Shown here: one piece after another, positions 1 through 7,485 of the stretch | Layout: each line of letters opens with the position of its first letter | Numbering within the stretch: position 1 is the stretch's first letter | NCBI GenBank assembly: GCA_030528845.1 | Contig: JAUMYC010000068.1 | Coordinates: 1 to 10,999 of the forward strand | Origin: Eubacteriales bacterium | GTDB lineage: Bacteria > Bacillota_A > Clostridia > Christensenellales > Aristaeellaceae | Direction: 5' to 3' | Length of the DNA stretch: 10,999 nucleotides | The notes under the pieces: model-generated | Seen by the model: the letters and a program-made list of their open reading frames with translations, nothing else | What the model was told of the DNA's origin: nothing | The model's database searches: none | Translations under genes and position numbers: made by a program

Positions 1-2
1 CA

Positions 3-359
3 TGGGACGAATCCGATCAGATCCGCCGTAACGGCGCGCTGTTCGATTCAGCCCTGCACGAATCCCTGTACAAAATCACTCTGCACGGCGAGATCGTCGG
101 CTTCTGGGGCTACCGTGAAGAACTCGACGCCTTCTCCGGCTTCCATATGCAGCTGCTGTCCAAAGCGCGCAGCCAGGGCATCGGTTCATGCATCCTCGCG
201 CAAATGGCAGACCTCTCCACACAAAAACGCAAACCTGTCCTTCTCAAGGTGTTCCGCACAAATCCCGCCCTGCATCTTTACGAGCGATTTGGCTTCCAGA
301 TCCTATCAGAAAACGATTCCCACTTCTTCATGCGGCTCGAGGCTCGCCAACCCACATAA
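3..359 (+). CDS. GNAT-family N-acetyltransferase, 3' part only
   Basis: The window opens inside this gene; the first whole codon is at position 3 and the stop TAA is at 357-359, leaving about 118 visible residues. The frame holds the acetyl-CoA binding signature of the GNAT fold, ARSQGIGSCIL, a version of the R/Q-x-x-G-x-G/A motif that grips the pyrophosphate of acetyl-CoA. It is followed by the C-terminal pattern NPALHLYERFGFQ, typical of GNAT motif B. These enzymes move an acetyl group from acetyl-CoA to an amine on a small molecule or protein; the substrate cannot be told from this fragment. The N-terminus and any promoter lie left of the window. The P-loop gene begins 19 nt after the stop on the same strand, so the two are probably co-transcribed. 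The family call is firm; the substrate is unknown. Confidence 0.87.
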   Translation, partial: WDESDQIRRNGALFDSALHESLYKITLHGEIVGFWGYREELDAFSGFHMQLLSKARSQGIGSCILAQMADLSTQKRKPVLLKVFRTNPALHLYERFGFQILSENDSHFFMRLEARQPT

Positions 360-378
360 AACAAAAGGAGGCGTTTTC

Positions 379-885
379 ATGCCGCAGCGATATCTCGTCG
401 TGGGCTGCCCCGGCTCGGGCAAGAGCACGATGGCCCGCGCCATGGCGCAGCGCACCGGTCTGCCCGCGGTGCATCTGGATAAGCTCTTCTGGCGCGACCA
501 CTGGACGAGCGTCCCCGCCGAAGAATTCGACGCGCTGCTGCGCTGCGAGCTTGCAAAAGATTGCTGGATCATCGACGGCAATTTCAGCCGCACGCTGCCG
601 ATGCGCCTCGCGCGCGCAGAGGCCGTCGTCTGGCTGGATTATCCGCTGCACGTCTCCCTCTTCGGCGCGCTGCGCCGCGTGCTGACCAACTACGGCAAGG
701 TGCGCCCGGATATGTCGCCCAACTGCCCGGAACGGCTGAATTGGCCGTTTATCCGCTCCATCCTCGATTTCCGCCGCCGCAACGGCGCGAAGATGGAACA
801 GCTGCTCGTGCCCGCTCCCGGACGGGAGATCATCCGCCTGCGCAGCCGCAGACAAGCCCGCGCCTTTCTCGATTCCCTGCGCTGA
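379..885 (+). CDS. P-loop kinase-like protein (FlaR / DNA topology modulation protein type)
   Basis: This encodes 168 residues. The ATG at 379 is chosen because an AAAGGAGG-type ribosome binding site (about 364-371) precedes it by 8 nt; an open frame runs further upstream but overlaps the GNAT gene. Residues 9-17, GCPGSGKST, form a perfect Walker A nucleotide-binding loop after a beta strand (YLVV). HLDKLFW at about 32-38 and WIIDGNFSRT at about 63-72 are hallmarks of the small adenylate-kinase-like family annotated as FlaR or topology modulation protein. VVWLDYP at about 83-89 resembles a Walker B strand. The C-terminal third is rich in Arg (RRRN, RLRSRRQAR), which could contact phosphate or nucleic acid. 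The usual family length is about 165-185 residues, so it looks complete. The biochemical role of this family is poorly known; a small-molecule kinase is the conservative reading, and the topology name is historical. Confidence 0.83.
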   Translation: MPQRYLVVGCPGSGKSTMARAMAQRTGLPAVHLDKLFWRDHWTSVPAEEFDALLRCELAKDCWIIDGNFSRTLPMRLARAEAVVWLDYPLHVSLFGALRRVLTNYGKVRPDMSPNCPERLNWPFIRSILDFRRRNGAKMEQLLVPAPGREIIRLRSRRQARAFLDSLR

Positions 886-940
886 AAAAACGCCCCCGCG
901 CCCGGTTTTCCGGCTGCCCTGCGTAAATTTCGATAAGATA

Positions 941-977
941 ACGCCGCCCTCCCCAACGAAAGGGAGAGCGGCGTTTT
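941..977. terminator. Bidirectional intrinsic terminator between the P-loop gene and rhaA
   Basis: A 13-bp stem, 941-953 against 962-974 with a single C-A mismatch, closes a loop of 8 nt. It is followed on the + strand by TTTTGTTCTGTTTCTTT. On the - strand the stem is followed by the T-rich TATCTTATCG. It sits between two converging genes (stops at 885 and 1000), so it can end both transcripts. Confidence 0.82.
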
Positions 978-999
978 GTTCTGTTTCTTTCGCCCTCGC

Positions 1000-2268
1000 T
1001 CAGCGCTTGGCCAGCACGTTCGCCTCGTATTCGCGCGCGACCCTGAGCCATTCCTCGCCCACCGGCACGCCCTGCTTCAGGCAGTAGGCGTCCCAAACGG
1101 CGGAGAAGGGCAGCGTCTTGGCTTCCTCCTGCAGGGCCAGCCTGCCGGTCAGGTCGCCCTTGTATTCGCATTCGCGGATGGCCTTTTCCGGGGTGAGCAG
1201 CGCGCGCAGCAGCGCCTTCTGGGCGTTGCGCACGCCGATGGTCCACGCGGCGACGCGGTTGATGGACGCGTCGAAATAGTCCAGCGCGATGGCCACGCGG
1301 TCGGTGTAATCGTTATAGACGATCTCGTTCATGATGTTCTGCAGCTCGTCGTCCAGCGTGATGACGTGGTCGCTGTCCCAGCGCACGCCGCGGGAAACGT
1401 GCAGCAGCACCGCCGGCATATACTGCAGCGCGGAGCTGATCTTGGAGGAGATATACTCCAGCGGATGGAAATGGCCGGCGTCCAGCGCATACATGATGCC
1501 CCTGGTCAGCGCATAGCCGTACATGAGCTCATGCGAGCCGACGGTGTAGCTCTCCACGCCGATGCCGAAGAGCTTGGATTCCACGGCGTCCTGCACCAGA
1601 TCCTTGCTGATCTTCTTCGCGCCGAGGATATCGTCCAGCGCGCGCACCATGCGCTCGCGCGGGGAGGCGGTGTCCGCCGGGGTGTCCTTATAGCCGTCCG
1701 GCATCCAGAAATTGATCACGCAGGGCTTGCCGGTCGCCTTGGCGAATTCCTCGCCGATCTCGCGGCAGCGCTTGCCGTGCTCGATCCAGAAATCGCGCAC
1801 GCCCTTGTCCTCGCTGGCGAGGGTGAAGCCGGATTCCGCCTTCGGATGGGAGAAATAGGTCGGGTTGAAGTCCAGACCGATCTTCTTCTCCACGGCCCAG
1901 TCCACCCAGTTTTTGAACTCCGCCACGGTATAGGCGTCGCGGTCGATCTTCCTGCCGTTGAGCTCGGCGTAGCTCGCGTGCAGGTTCACCTTCTTCGTGC
2001 CGGGGATGAGCGCCATCGCGGCGTCCATATCCGCGCGCAGCTCGTCCGCCGTGCGGGCGCGCCCGGGATAGTTGCCCGTCGTGGCGATGCCGCCGGTCAG
2101 TTCGCCGGAGCCCTCGAAGCCGATCACGTCGTCGCCCTGCCAGCAGTGCATCGAGATCGGGATGCGCGCTGCCGTCTCCATCGCCTTGTCCACATCCACG
2201 CCTACGCCCGCGTAGACCTCTTTCGCATATGCATATCCGGCGTTTACCTGCGCCTCAGTCAAAGCCAT
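1000..2268 (-). CDS. rhaA: L-rhamnose isomerase
   Basis: The product has 422 residues (about 419 in E. coli) and interconverts L-rhamnose and L-rhamnulose in the cytoplasm, the first step of rhamnose breakdown. The start MALTEAQ is chosen because GGAAGGAGG lies 8 nt upstream; an ATG ten codons earlier would swallow that site. The TIM-barrel metal centre is intact. By alignment from memory to E. coli RhaA with an offset of 4, the ligands are E230 and K232 (AVESKLFGIG), D263 and H266 (LDAGHFHP), H290, D298 and D300 (HVSRGVRWDSDH), and D330 (ALDYFD). The sugar-binding segment HCWQGDDV (41-48) is also present. The gene is monocistronic, with its own promoter and terminator; rhamnulokinase, aldolase, transporter and regulator genes are not in the window, so they must lie elsewhere or be lost. 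Confidence 0.97.
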   Translation of the reverse strand: MALTEAQVNAGYAYAKEVYAGVGVDVDKAMETAARIPISMHCWQGDDVIGFEGSGELTGGIATTGNYPGRARTADELRADMDAAMALIPGTKKVNLHASYAELNGRKIDRDAYTVAEFKNWVDWAVEKKIGLDFNPTYFSHPKAESGFTLASEDKGVRDFWIEHGKRCREIGEEFAKATGKPCVINFWMPDGYKDTPADTASPRERMVRALDDILGAKKISKDLVQDAVESKLFGIGVESYTVGSHELMYGYALTRGIMYALDAGHFHPLEYISSKISSALQYMPAVLLHVSRGVRWDSDHVITLDDELQNIMNEIVYNDYTDRVAIALDYFDASINRVAAWTIGVRNAQKALLRALLTPEKAIRECEYKGDLTGRLALQEEAKTLPFSAVWDAYCLKQGVPVGEEWLRVAREYEANVLAKR

Positions 2269-2291
2269 ATCATTTTCCTCCTTCCGGAATT

Positions 2292-2305
2292 GCAGCATTT
2301 GCTGC
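2292..2305. promoter_or_regulatory. 14-bp inverted repeat just after the rhaA promoter (candidate operator)
   Basis: GCAGCA-TT-TGCTGC is a perfect 6-bp inverted repeat. It starts about 4 nt downstream of the expected rhaA start of transcription and ends before the ribosome binding site. The octamer TTTGCTGC inside it recurs at 2395-2402, within a second small palindrome (TTTGC-T-GCAAA, 2395-2405) just after the promoter of the divergent gene. The placement suits a repressor site, but it may only be a short RNA hairpin. The binding protein is unknown. Confidence 0.4.
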
Positions 2306-2315
2306 TCATAGCATC

Positions 2316-2344
2316 ATTATACCCAAACCCCGCGCGCCTGACAA
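2316..2344 (-). promoter_or_regulatory. Sigma-A promoter of rhaA
   Basis: On the - strand the -35 box is TTGTCA (2339-2344) and the -10 box is a perfect TATAAT (2316-2321), with a 17-nt spacer. Transcription would begin near 2309 and give a leader of about 40 nt that carries the GGAAGGAGG ribosome binding site of rhaA. Confidence 0.8.
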
Positions 2345-2352
2345 TCATCATC

Positions 2353-2382
2353 TTTACATTTTCCGACATTATGCCGTATACT
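2353..2382 (+). promoter_or_regulatory. Sigma-A promoter of the glycosyltransferase gene
   Basis: TTTACA (2353-2358) and TATACT (2377-2382) are separated by 18 nt. The start of transcription is expected near 2389, about 29 nt before the ATG. Its -35 box lies only 8 bp from the -35 box of the rhaA promoter, back to back, so one bound regulator could affect both genes. Confidence 0.7.
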
Positions 2383-2417
2383 ATAGCTGTCATTTTTGCT
2401 GCAAAGGCGGTCTGTCT

Positions 2418-3218
2418 ATGCCTTCTCACGTCGAGATCTGCGTCTCCACCATGCATCTTTCGGGCGACGCCGTGCCCTCCCGCATGCGCCTTGCCGGGCA
2501 TCGCGCTTTTTTTATCAACCAATGCGGCCGCACGGGCGAGCGCACCGTTTCCTTTTCCGGCTGCGAATTTCCCGTCTGCGACAGCGACCGGCGCGGCCTG
2601 AGCCGCAGCAGGAACATGGCGCTTGAGCGGGCGCAGGCCGAATTCCTTTGGCTGTGCGACGACGACGTCGCCGTCGACCCGGCGGCGGAGCAGACGATCC
2701 TCTCCGCCTTTGCCGCGCATCCCGAGGCGGACGCGATCGCCTTCAACGTGCCCTCGGACACGCCCGATCGCCCGCAGCGCCCCATCGAACAGGAGCACCC
2801 GCTGCTCCTGCGCAATTCCATGCGCTATCCCTCCTATCGCTTCGTCTATCGCCTCGCGAGCCTGCGCAAGGCCGGCCTGCGCTTTGACGAACGCTTCGGC
2901 AGCGGCTCGACCTTCTCCAACGGCGAGGACAGCCTGTTCACGGCGGCGTGCCTCAAGGCGGGGCTGAAGCTCGTCGCCGTGCCAAAGGAGATCGCGCGCG
3001 TGCGCCATGCCGATTCCGGCTGGTTTTCCGGCTACGACGAAAAATACCTGCGCGACAAGGGCGCCCTGTTCGAGGCCATTTTCGGCTTCGGCCTGCCCTA
3101 TTGCGCTCTGATGCTCCTGCGCCATCCCGACTGGCGCGGCGGCCGCTCCTTTTTCGCGGCGCTCGGCCTCATGCGCCGCGGCGCGCGGGAATTCCGCAAA
3201 GGCGGCACGCGCGGCTGA
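2418..3218 (+). CDS. Family 2 (GT-A fold) glycosyltransferase
   Basis: The product has 266 residues and a nucleotide-sugar dependent GT2-type fold. The N-terminal pattern VEICVSTMHL...INQCG and the segment GLSRSRNMAL (60-69) are typical of a Firmicutes GT2 subgroup often met in surface-polysaccharide loci. LWLCDDDV (77-84) supplies the metal- and nucleotide-binding D-x-D cluster (D81-D83). FDERFGSGSTFSNGEDSLF (156-174) holds the acceptor-side GED motif (169-171) seen in inverting GT2 enzymes. No clear membrane segment is present; the Leu-rich stretch near 223-235 is short. The ATG at 2418 follows an imperfect ribosome binding site (AAAGGCGG) and fits the promoter; an upstream extension of the frame overlaps rhaA and is rejected. 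The sugar donor and acceptor cannot be read from the sequence. The divergent rhaA tempts a link to rhamnose, but nothing in the protein proves it. Confidence 0.85.
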   Translation: MPSHVEICVSTMHLSGDAVPSRMRLAGHRAFFINQCGRTGERTVSFSGCEFPVCDSDRRGLSRSRNMALERAQAEFLWLCDDDVAVDPAAEQTILSAFAAHPEADAIAFNVPSDTPDRPQRPIEQEHPLLLRNSMRYPSYRFVYRLASLRKAGLRFDERFGSGSTFSNGEDSLFTAACLKAGLKLVAVPKEIARVRHADSGWFSGYDEKYLRDKGALFEAIFGFGLPYCALMLLRHPDWRGGRSFFAALGLMRRGAREFRKGGTRG

Positions 3219-3258
3219 GCCCTGCCGCAAAACCACCCGAACCCCCTCCAAAAAACGC

Positions 3259-3297
3259 AAAGCGCCGGAGCCCCTTTCCCGGGAGGCCCGGCGCTTT
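3259..3297. terminator. Bidirectional intrinsic terminator between glycosyltransferase and TPR gene
   Basis: A perfect 10-bp stem (AAAGCGCCGG, 3259-3268, with CCGGCGCTTT, 3288-3297) is followed by CTTTGCTTTTTT on the + strand. On the - strand it is followed by GCGTTTTTT. It lies between converging genes that stop at 3218 and 3309. Confidence 0.88.
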
Positions 3298-3308
3298 CTT
3301 TGCTTTTT

Positions 3309-4046
3309 TCAGCCGATCTCCTCGCGCAGCTTCTGCGCCATCTCGCGCGTGGTCGTCGCCAGCGCGGAATAATTGCCGCGCAGCGCCTCGTCCAGCAGCC
3401 CGCGCGCCCGGTCGTCCTTACCCTGCCCGTGATAGATCTTCGCCAGATAATACAGCGTGTCCACCTGCTTGGGCTTGAGCTCGTGCGCCTTTTCGAAATA
3501 TCCCAGCGCCTTGTCCACTTCGCCCATGTTCAGATACAGCTGGCCCATATTGTCCAGCACCACGGCGTCGTCCTCGTCATATTCATACGCCGCCTGATTG
3601 AATTCGATCGCCTTGCTGTAGTCGCCGGTCTGCACGGCCTGCTCGATATACATATAGCCCAGCGAGCCGTACACCAGCGAATTTTTCAGGTCGTGAAAGA
3701 CGTTTTCCATCAGCTCGATCGCCTGCTCGAGCCTGCCCAGCTTCCACTGACACACGGCGTAATTCACGCGCAGCTTGAGCTTGTCCGGCTTGGGCATGGC
3801 GTATTTGTCCGCCCTGCGCAGCAGCGCCATCGCCTCTTCAAACCTGCGGTAGCGCATCAGCAGCACGGAATACGCCTCCAGATAGATATGCTTGCAGTTC
3901 GGGTCCTTGGTGATCTCGGCGTAGAGCGCGAGCGCCTCTTCGTACTTCGCCTTCGCCTTTTCCACTTCGCCCCTGTCGCTGCACTGGTTGCCCTCCACAT
4001 GGCGCATATACGCCTTTCTCGCCTTGAAATTATTCAAAAAAGACAT
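3309..4046 (-). CDS. Tetratricopeptide repeat (TPR) protein
   Basis: The product has 245 residues, is mostly helical, and has no signal peptide or membrane segment. About five to six TPR-like helix pairs run along it, at roughly 14-47, 53-85, 90-117, 124-157, 161-194 and 195-225. They show the usual small/aromatic pattern, for example AVVLDNMGQLYLNMGEVDKALGYF at about 161-184. TPR arrays are protein-binding scaffolds, so the likely role is as a partner or adaptor. The start ATG at 4046 has AAAGGAGAG 9 nt upstream, inside the end of the preceding exonuclease gene, and the two coding regions overlap by 13 nt. This tight coupling suggests the two products are made together and may interact. The exact function is unknown. 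Confidence 0.85.
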   Translation of the reverse strand: MSFLNNFKARKAYMRHVEGNQCSDRGEVEKAKAKYEEALALYAEITKDPNCKHIYLEAYSVLLMRYRRFEEAMALLRRADKYAMPKPDKLKLRVNYAVCQWKLGRLEQAIELMENVFHDLKNSLVYGSLGYMYIEQAVQTGDYSKAIEFNQAAYEYDEDDAVVLDNMGQLYLNMGEVDKALGYFEKAHELKPKQVDTLYYLAKIYHGQGKDDRARGLLDEALRGNYSALATTTREMAQKLREEIG

Positions 4047-5206
4047 TTCGCATTCTCTCCTTTGCTCTTTGCGATCTTCTTTTCCAGCCGTTCGATGCGC
4101 CTGCGCGCCTGTTCGCGCTCGTCCTCCTGCGCGCTGTGCCGCAAAGCCTCGCCCGCAGCGCGCAGCGCCGCCCGATAGTCCTTATATTCGTGTTCGTAGA
4201 TCTTCGCCAGCTCCGTGTGCGCGTAGAGCGCGCCCTCGCGCGAGGTACACAGGCGGCGCAGCAGTTCGATGCGCTCCTCTTTGCGGCCCTCGCGCCGCAA
4301 AAGCCGGTCCAGCTCCTTTGCCGCCTGCGCGCGCAGCCCGCTCTCGCTCAGCGCCTGTATGCTCGTGACGGGCTTCGGCTCCGCCGCCATGCGATAGAGC
4401 GCCTCGGCCTCGGCCTTCTCGCCCTGCCGCCCCAGCGCGAGCCCGAGGCTGAGCAGATCCGCCGTCTCCTTCGCCCTGCGCGGGCTGCCGTAGACCTCGC
4501 AGATCTCCGCCAGCAGCGCGCCCATGGAGAGGATATCCTGCCGGTTATGGTCGATCACCTCTTCCAGCAGCGCAAAATCCCCCGTCTTGAGATAATCGAA
4601 ATACCTCTGCGGGGCCTCGCTGCCGGGCAGATCGCCCTCGCGCCCCTGCCCGAGGATCTGCTCCTCCAGCCGGGCCAGCCGCACGCTGCCCAGCCGCCTG
4701 CGCCAGAGCCTGCGCGCCGGGGTGAGCAGGTCGATGCATTCCATCTTGGAATAGGGCGAGCGCCGCCGGTTCATGGTGCAGCGCGTCTCCAGCAGAGGCA
4801 GGTCGAACGTGCGCCCGTTGAAGCTGATCGTGTGCAGAAACCCTTCGGAGGCCCGCGCCATCTCCTCGATGAGCATGCCTTCGCTGGCGTAATCCTTCAT
4901 GAGGATCTGCCGGACATGAAACACGCCGTCTCTGATCCAGCCAAGGCCCACCAGAAACGCGACCGTGCCCACGCCGCCGGAGAGCCCTGTGGTCTCCGTG
5001 TCGAGAAAGAGCGCTTTTTCGATGTCCATATCGCATTGCGCGCAGCCGATGCGCCGCAGCGCCTCCGGCGCAAGGCGATACAGCCGCTCGTCCGCCTCCC
5101 GGCTGCATTCGCGGATGACGAGCCCCGCCGCCGGCTTCGGCTCCGCCCTTTTGGCAGAGGAAGCGCCGGCCTTGCGCAGCCTGTCCCGCAGATTGCCGAT
5201 GTCCAC
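4034..5206 (-). CDS. YprB-like RNase H-fold 3'-5' exonuclease with helical-repeat C-terminus
   Basis: From the GTG at 5206 the product has 390 residues. Residues about 60-235 form an RNase H-like exonuclease domain of the YprB type. The carboxylates expected for two-metal catalysis are visible: D69 and E71 in FLDTETTGLSGGVGT, D135 in SFNGRTFDLPLLETR, and D224 in HNRQDILSM. Residues about 245-355 form helical, TPR-like repeats, ending in a charged Arg/Glu/Lys coiled coil (about 360-382). In B. subtilis YprB is found beside the helicase YprA; no helicase is seen here, and the partner gene is a TPR protein instead. An ATG and a further upstream start exist in the same frame (5245 and 5257), but the perfect -10 box of the promoter (5244-5249) lies over them. 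The first usable start is therefore GTG at 5206, after a GGGGGG-type ribosome binding site. The likely substrate is single-stranded DNA or RNA. Confidence 0.84.
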   Translation of the reverse strand: MDIGNLRDRLRKAGASSAKRAEPKPAAGLVIRECSREADERLYRLAPEALRRIGCAQCDMDIEKALFLDTETTGLSGGVGTVAFLVGLGWIRDGVFHVRQILMKDYASEGMLIEEMARASEGFLHTISFNGRTFDLPLLETRCTMNRRRSPYSKMECIDLLTPARRLWRRRLGSVRLARLEEQILGQGREGDLPGSEAPQRYFDYLKTGDFALLEEVIDHNRQDILSMGALLAEICEVYGSPRRAKETADLLSLGLALGRQGEKAEAEALYRMAAEPKPVTSIQALSESGLRAQAAKELDRLLRREGRKEERIELLRRLCTSREGALYAHTELAKIYEHEYKDYRAALRAAGEALRHSAQEDEREQARRRIERLEKKIAKSKGENAKCLF

Positions 5207-5243
5207 GCGCGCATCGCCCCCCTGCTTTTTGCGATATACGCGC

Positions 5244-5272
5244 ATTATAGCACACAAGCGCGCGCATTTCCA
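5244..5272 (-). promoter_or_regulatory. Sigma-A promoter of the exonuclease-TPR operon
   Basis: On the - strand TGGAAA (5267-5272), a 17-nt spacer and TATAAT (5244-5249) are preceded by TG at the extended -10 position (TGCTATAAT). Transcription would start near 5237, which leaves about 30 nt of leader before the GTG start at 5206 and rules out the longer N-terminus. Confidence 0.7.
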
Positions 5273-5294
5273 CCCGCATTGCTTAACGCAGGCA

Positions 5295-5303
5295 TGATAT
5301 AAT
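5295..5303 (+). promoter_or_regulatory. Extended -10 promoter of the ABC-F gene
   Basis: TGATATAAT is a perfect extended -10 element, with TG at 5295-5296 and TATAAT at 5298-5303. No good -35 box sits 17 nt upstream, which is common for extended -10 promoters. The start near 5310 coincides with the beginning of the structured leader. It is back to back with the promoter of the exonuclease operon, 45 bp away. Confidence 0.6.
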
Positions 5304-5310
5304 GAAGTTC

Positions 5311-5342
5311 CGCGGCGGCGTGGTTTTCGACAAACATAATAT
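5311..5342 (+). repeat. Direct repeat, copy 1 (32 nt)
   Basis: This matches 5387-5418 at 29 of 32 positions, with differences at the 7th, 14th and 27th base. The shared core TTTCGACAAACA is identical in both copies. It begins right at the expected start of transcription of the ABC-F gene. Confidence 0.85.
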
Positions 5343-5353
5343 GATTGGGTTTA

Positions 5354-5374
5354 GGGATCCGCACAGCGGATCCC
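5354..5374. repeat. Perfect 9-bp hairpin between the two direct repeats
   Basis: GGGATCCGC (5354-5362) and GCGGATCCC (5366-5374) pair around an ACA loop. The stem can be lengthened by GGGTTT (5347-5352) with AAA-G-CCC (5381-5387), leaving an internal loop. No run of T follows, so it is not a standard terminator. Confidence 0.85.
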
Positions 5375-5386
5375 GGGTCGAAAGCC

Positions 5387-5418
5387 CGCGGCAGCGTGGG
5401 TTTCGACAAACAGAATAT
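5387..5418 (+). repeat. Direct repeat, copy 2 (32 nt)
   Basis: This is the second copy of the element at 5311-5342, offset by 76 nt. It ends 19 nt before the ribosome binding site of the ABC-F gene, and its CGGCAGCG segment can pair with the sequence immediately upstream of that site. Confidence 0.85.
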
Positions 5419-5451
5419 AAATGGCGCTGCCGAAACAAAGGAGAGTGTCCC

Positions 5452-7245
<1,794 letters not shown>

Positions 7246-7274
7246 GGCGCAAGGAGAACGGCGGGGGAACGGTG

Positions 7275-7467
7275 GGGGCTTCTCGCCCCCACGCCCCTCG
7301 CCAAAGGAATTTCATCCCTTTGGAATCCCGCATTGGGGAATGAATATAAAAGAAAAGGCATGCGTCCTGTTGACAGAACGCATGCCCTTTTTATTCATAT
7401 AGCCCCTAATTGAGGTTTGCAAAGGGAATCATTCCCTTTGCCGAGGGTTTCCGGGGCGAGCAGCCCC
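7275..7467. repeat. Large imperfect inverted repeat filling the ABC-F / alpha-galactosidase spacer
   Basis: The arms 7275-7365 and 7378-7467 are imperfect reverse complements over about 90 nt around a 12-nt centre. Matching landmarks in both arms include GGGGCT-x-CTCGCCCC, CCCTCG-CAAAGG, the minor hairpin AAAGG...CCTTT, AATT/ATT before GGGG, ATGAATA and GGCATGCGT. Each arm also has its own small hairpins: GTGGGGGC/GCCCCCAC (7272-7292), CCAAAGG/CCTTTGG (7301-7323), and GCAAAGGGAA/TTCCCTTTGC (7419-7441). No open reading frame of note is inside. It resembles a palindromic extragenic repeat or a small non-autonomous element. The stretch 7246-7485 contains nothing else that I can name. Confidence 0.75.
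7357..7392. terminator. Terminator-like core of the inverted repeat
   Basis: GGCATGCGT (7357-7365) pairs perfectly with ACGCATGCC (7378-7386) around a 12-nt loop, followed by CTTTTT (7387-7392). On the opposite strand the stem is followed by TTTTCTTTTATATT. It can therefore end both the ABC-F transcript and the converging alpha-galactosidase transcript. Confidence 0.78.
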
Positions 7468-7485
7468 TGACGTCTCCTCGTCGGC

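Larger units (their letters stand above)
5311..5451 (+). promoter_or_regulatory. Structured 5' leader of the ABC-F mRNA with duplicated element
   Basis: This leader of about 140 nt holds two copies of a 32-nt element, a perfect 9-bp hairpin between them, and the ribosome binding site AAAGGAG (5437-5443). Several helices compete. GTCGAAA (5377-5383) can pair with TTTCGAC in either copy (5325-5331 or 5401-5407). CGCTGCCG (5425-5432), just before the ribosome binding site, pairs perfectly with CGGCAGCG in copy 2 (5389-5396), and with one G-U pair to copy 1 (5313-5320). Such alternatives could control translation. No known riboswitch class is recognised, and there is no U-tract terminator. It could instead be a dispersed palindromic repeat that landed in the leader. 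Confidence 0.5.

Noticed and set aside
976..2601. Long open frame (541 codons) on the + strand
   Set aside because: It is antisense to rhaA and also runs through the terminator, the divergent promoter region and part of the glycosyltransferase gene. No domain is visible.
2259..3260. Open frame of 333 codons on the - strand
   Set aside because: It is antisense to the glycosyltransferase gene and runs through the divergent promoters. The glycosyltransferase motifs on the other strand are clear.
4136..5302. Open frame of 388 codons on the + strand
   Set aside because: It is antisense to the exonuclease gene, crosses both back-to-back promoters, and is rich in Arg, Ala and Gln with no motif.
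5311..5418. CRISPR-like repeat-spacer arrangement
   Set aside because: There are only two imperfect copies, the spacing is 76 nt, there is a perfect hairpin between them and no cas genes. It does not fit a CRISPR array.
5302..5451. In-frame 50-residue N-terminal extension of the ABC-F protein
   Set aside because: The ATG at 5302 overlaps the TATAAT box, so it would not be on the mRNA. The strong ribosome binding site at 5437-5443 marks the ATG at 5452, where homology to ABC-F proteins begins.
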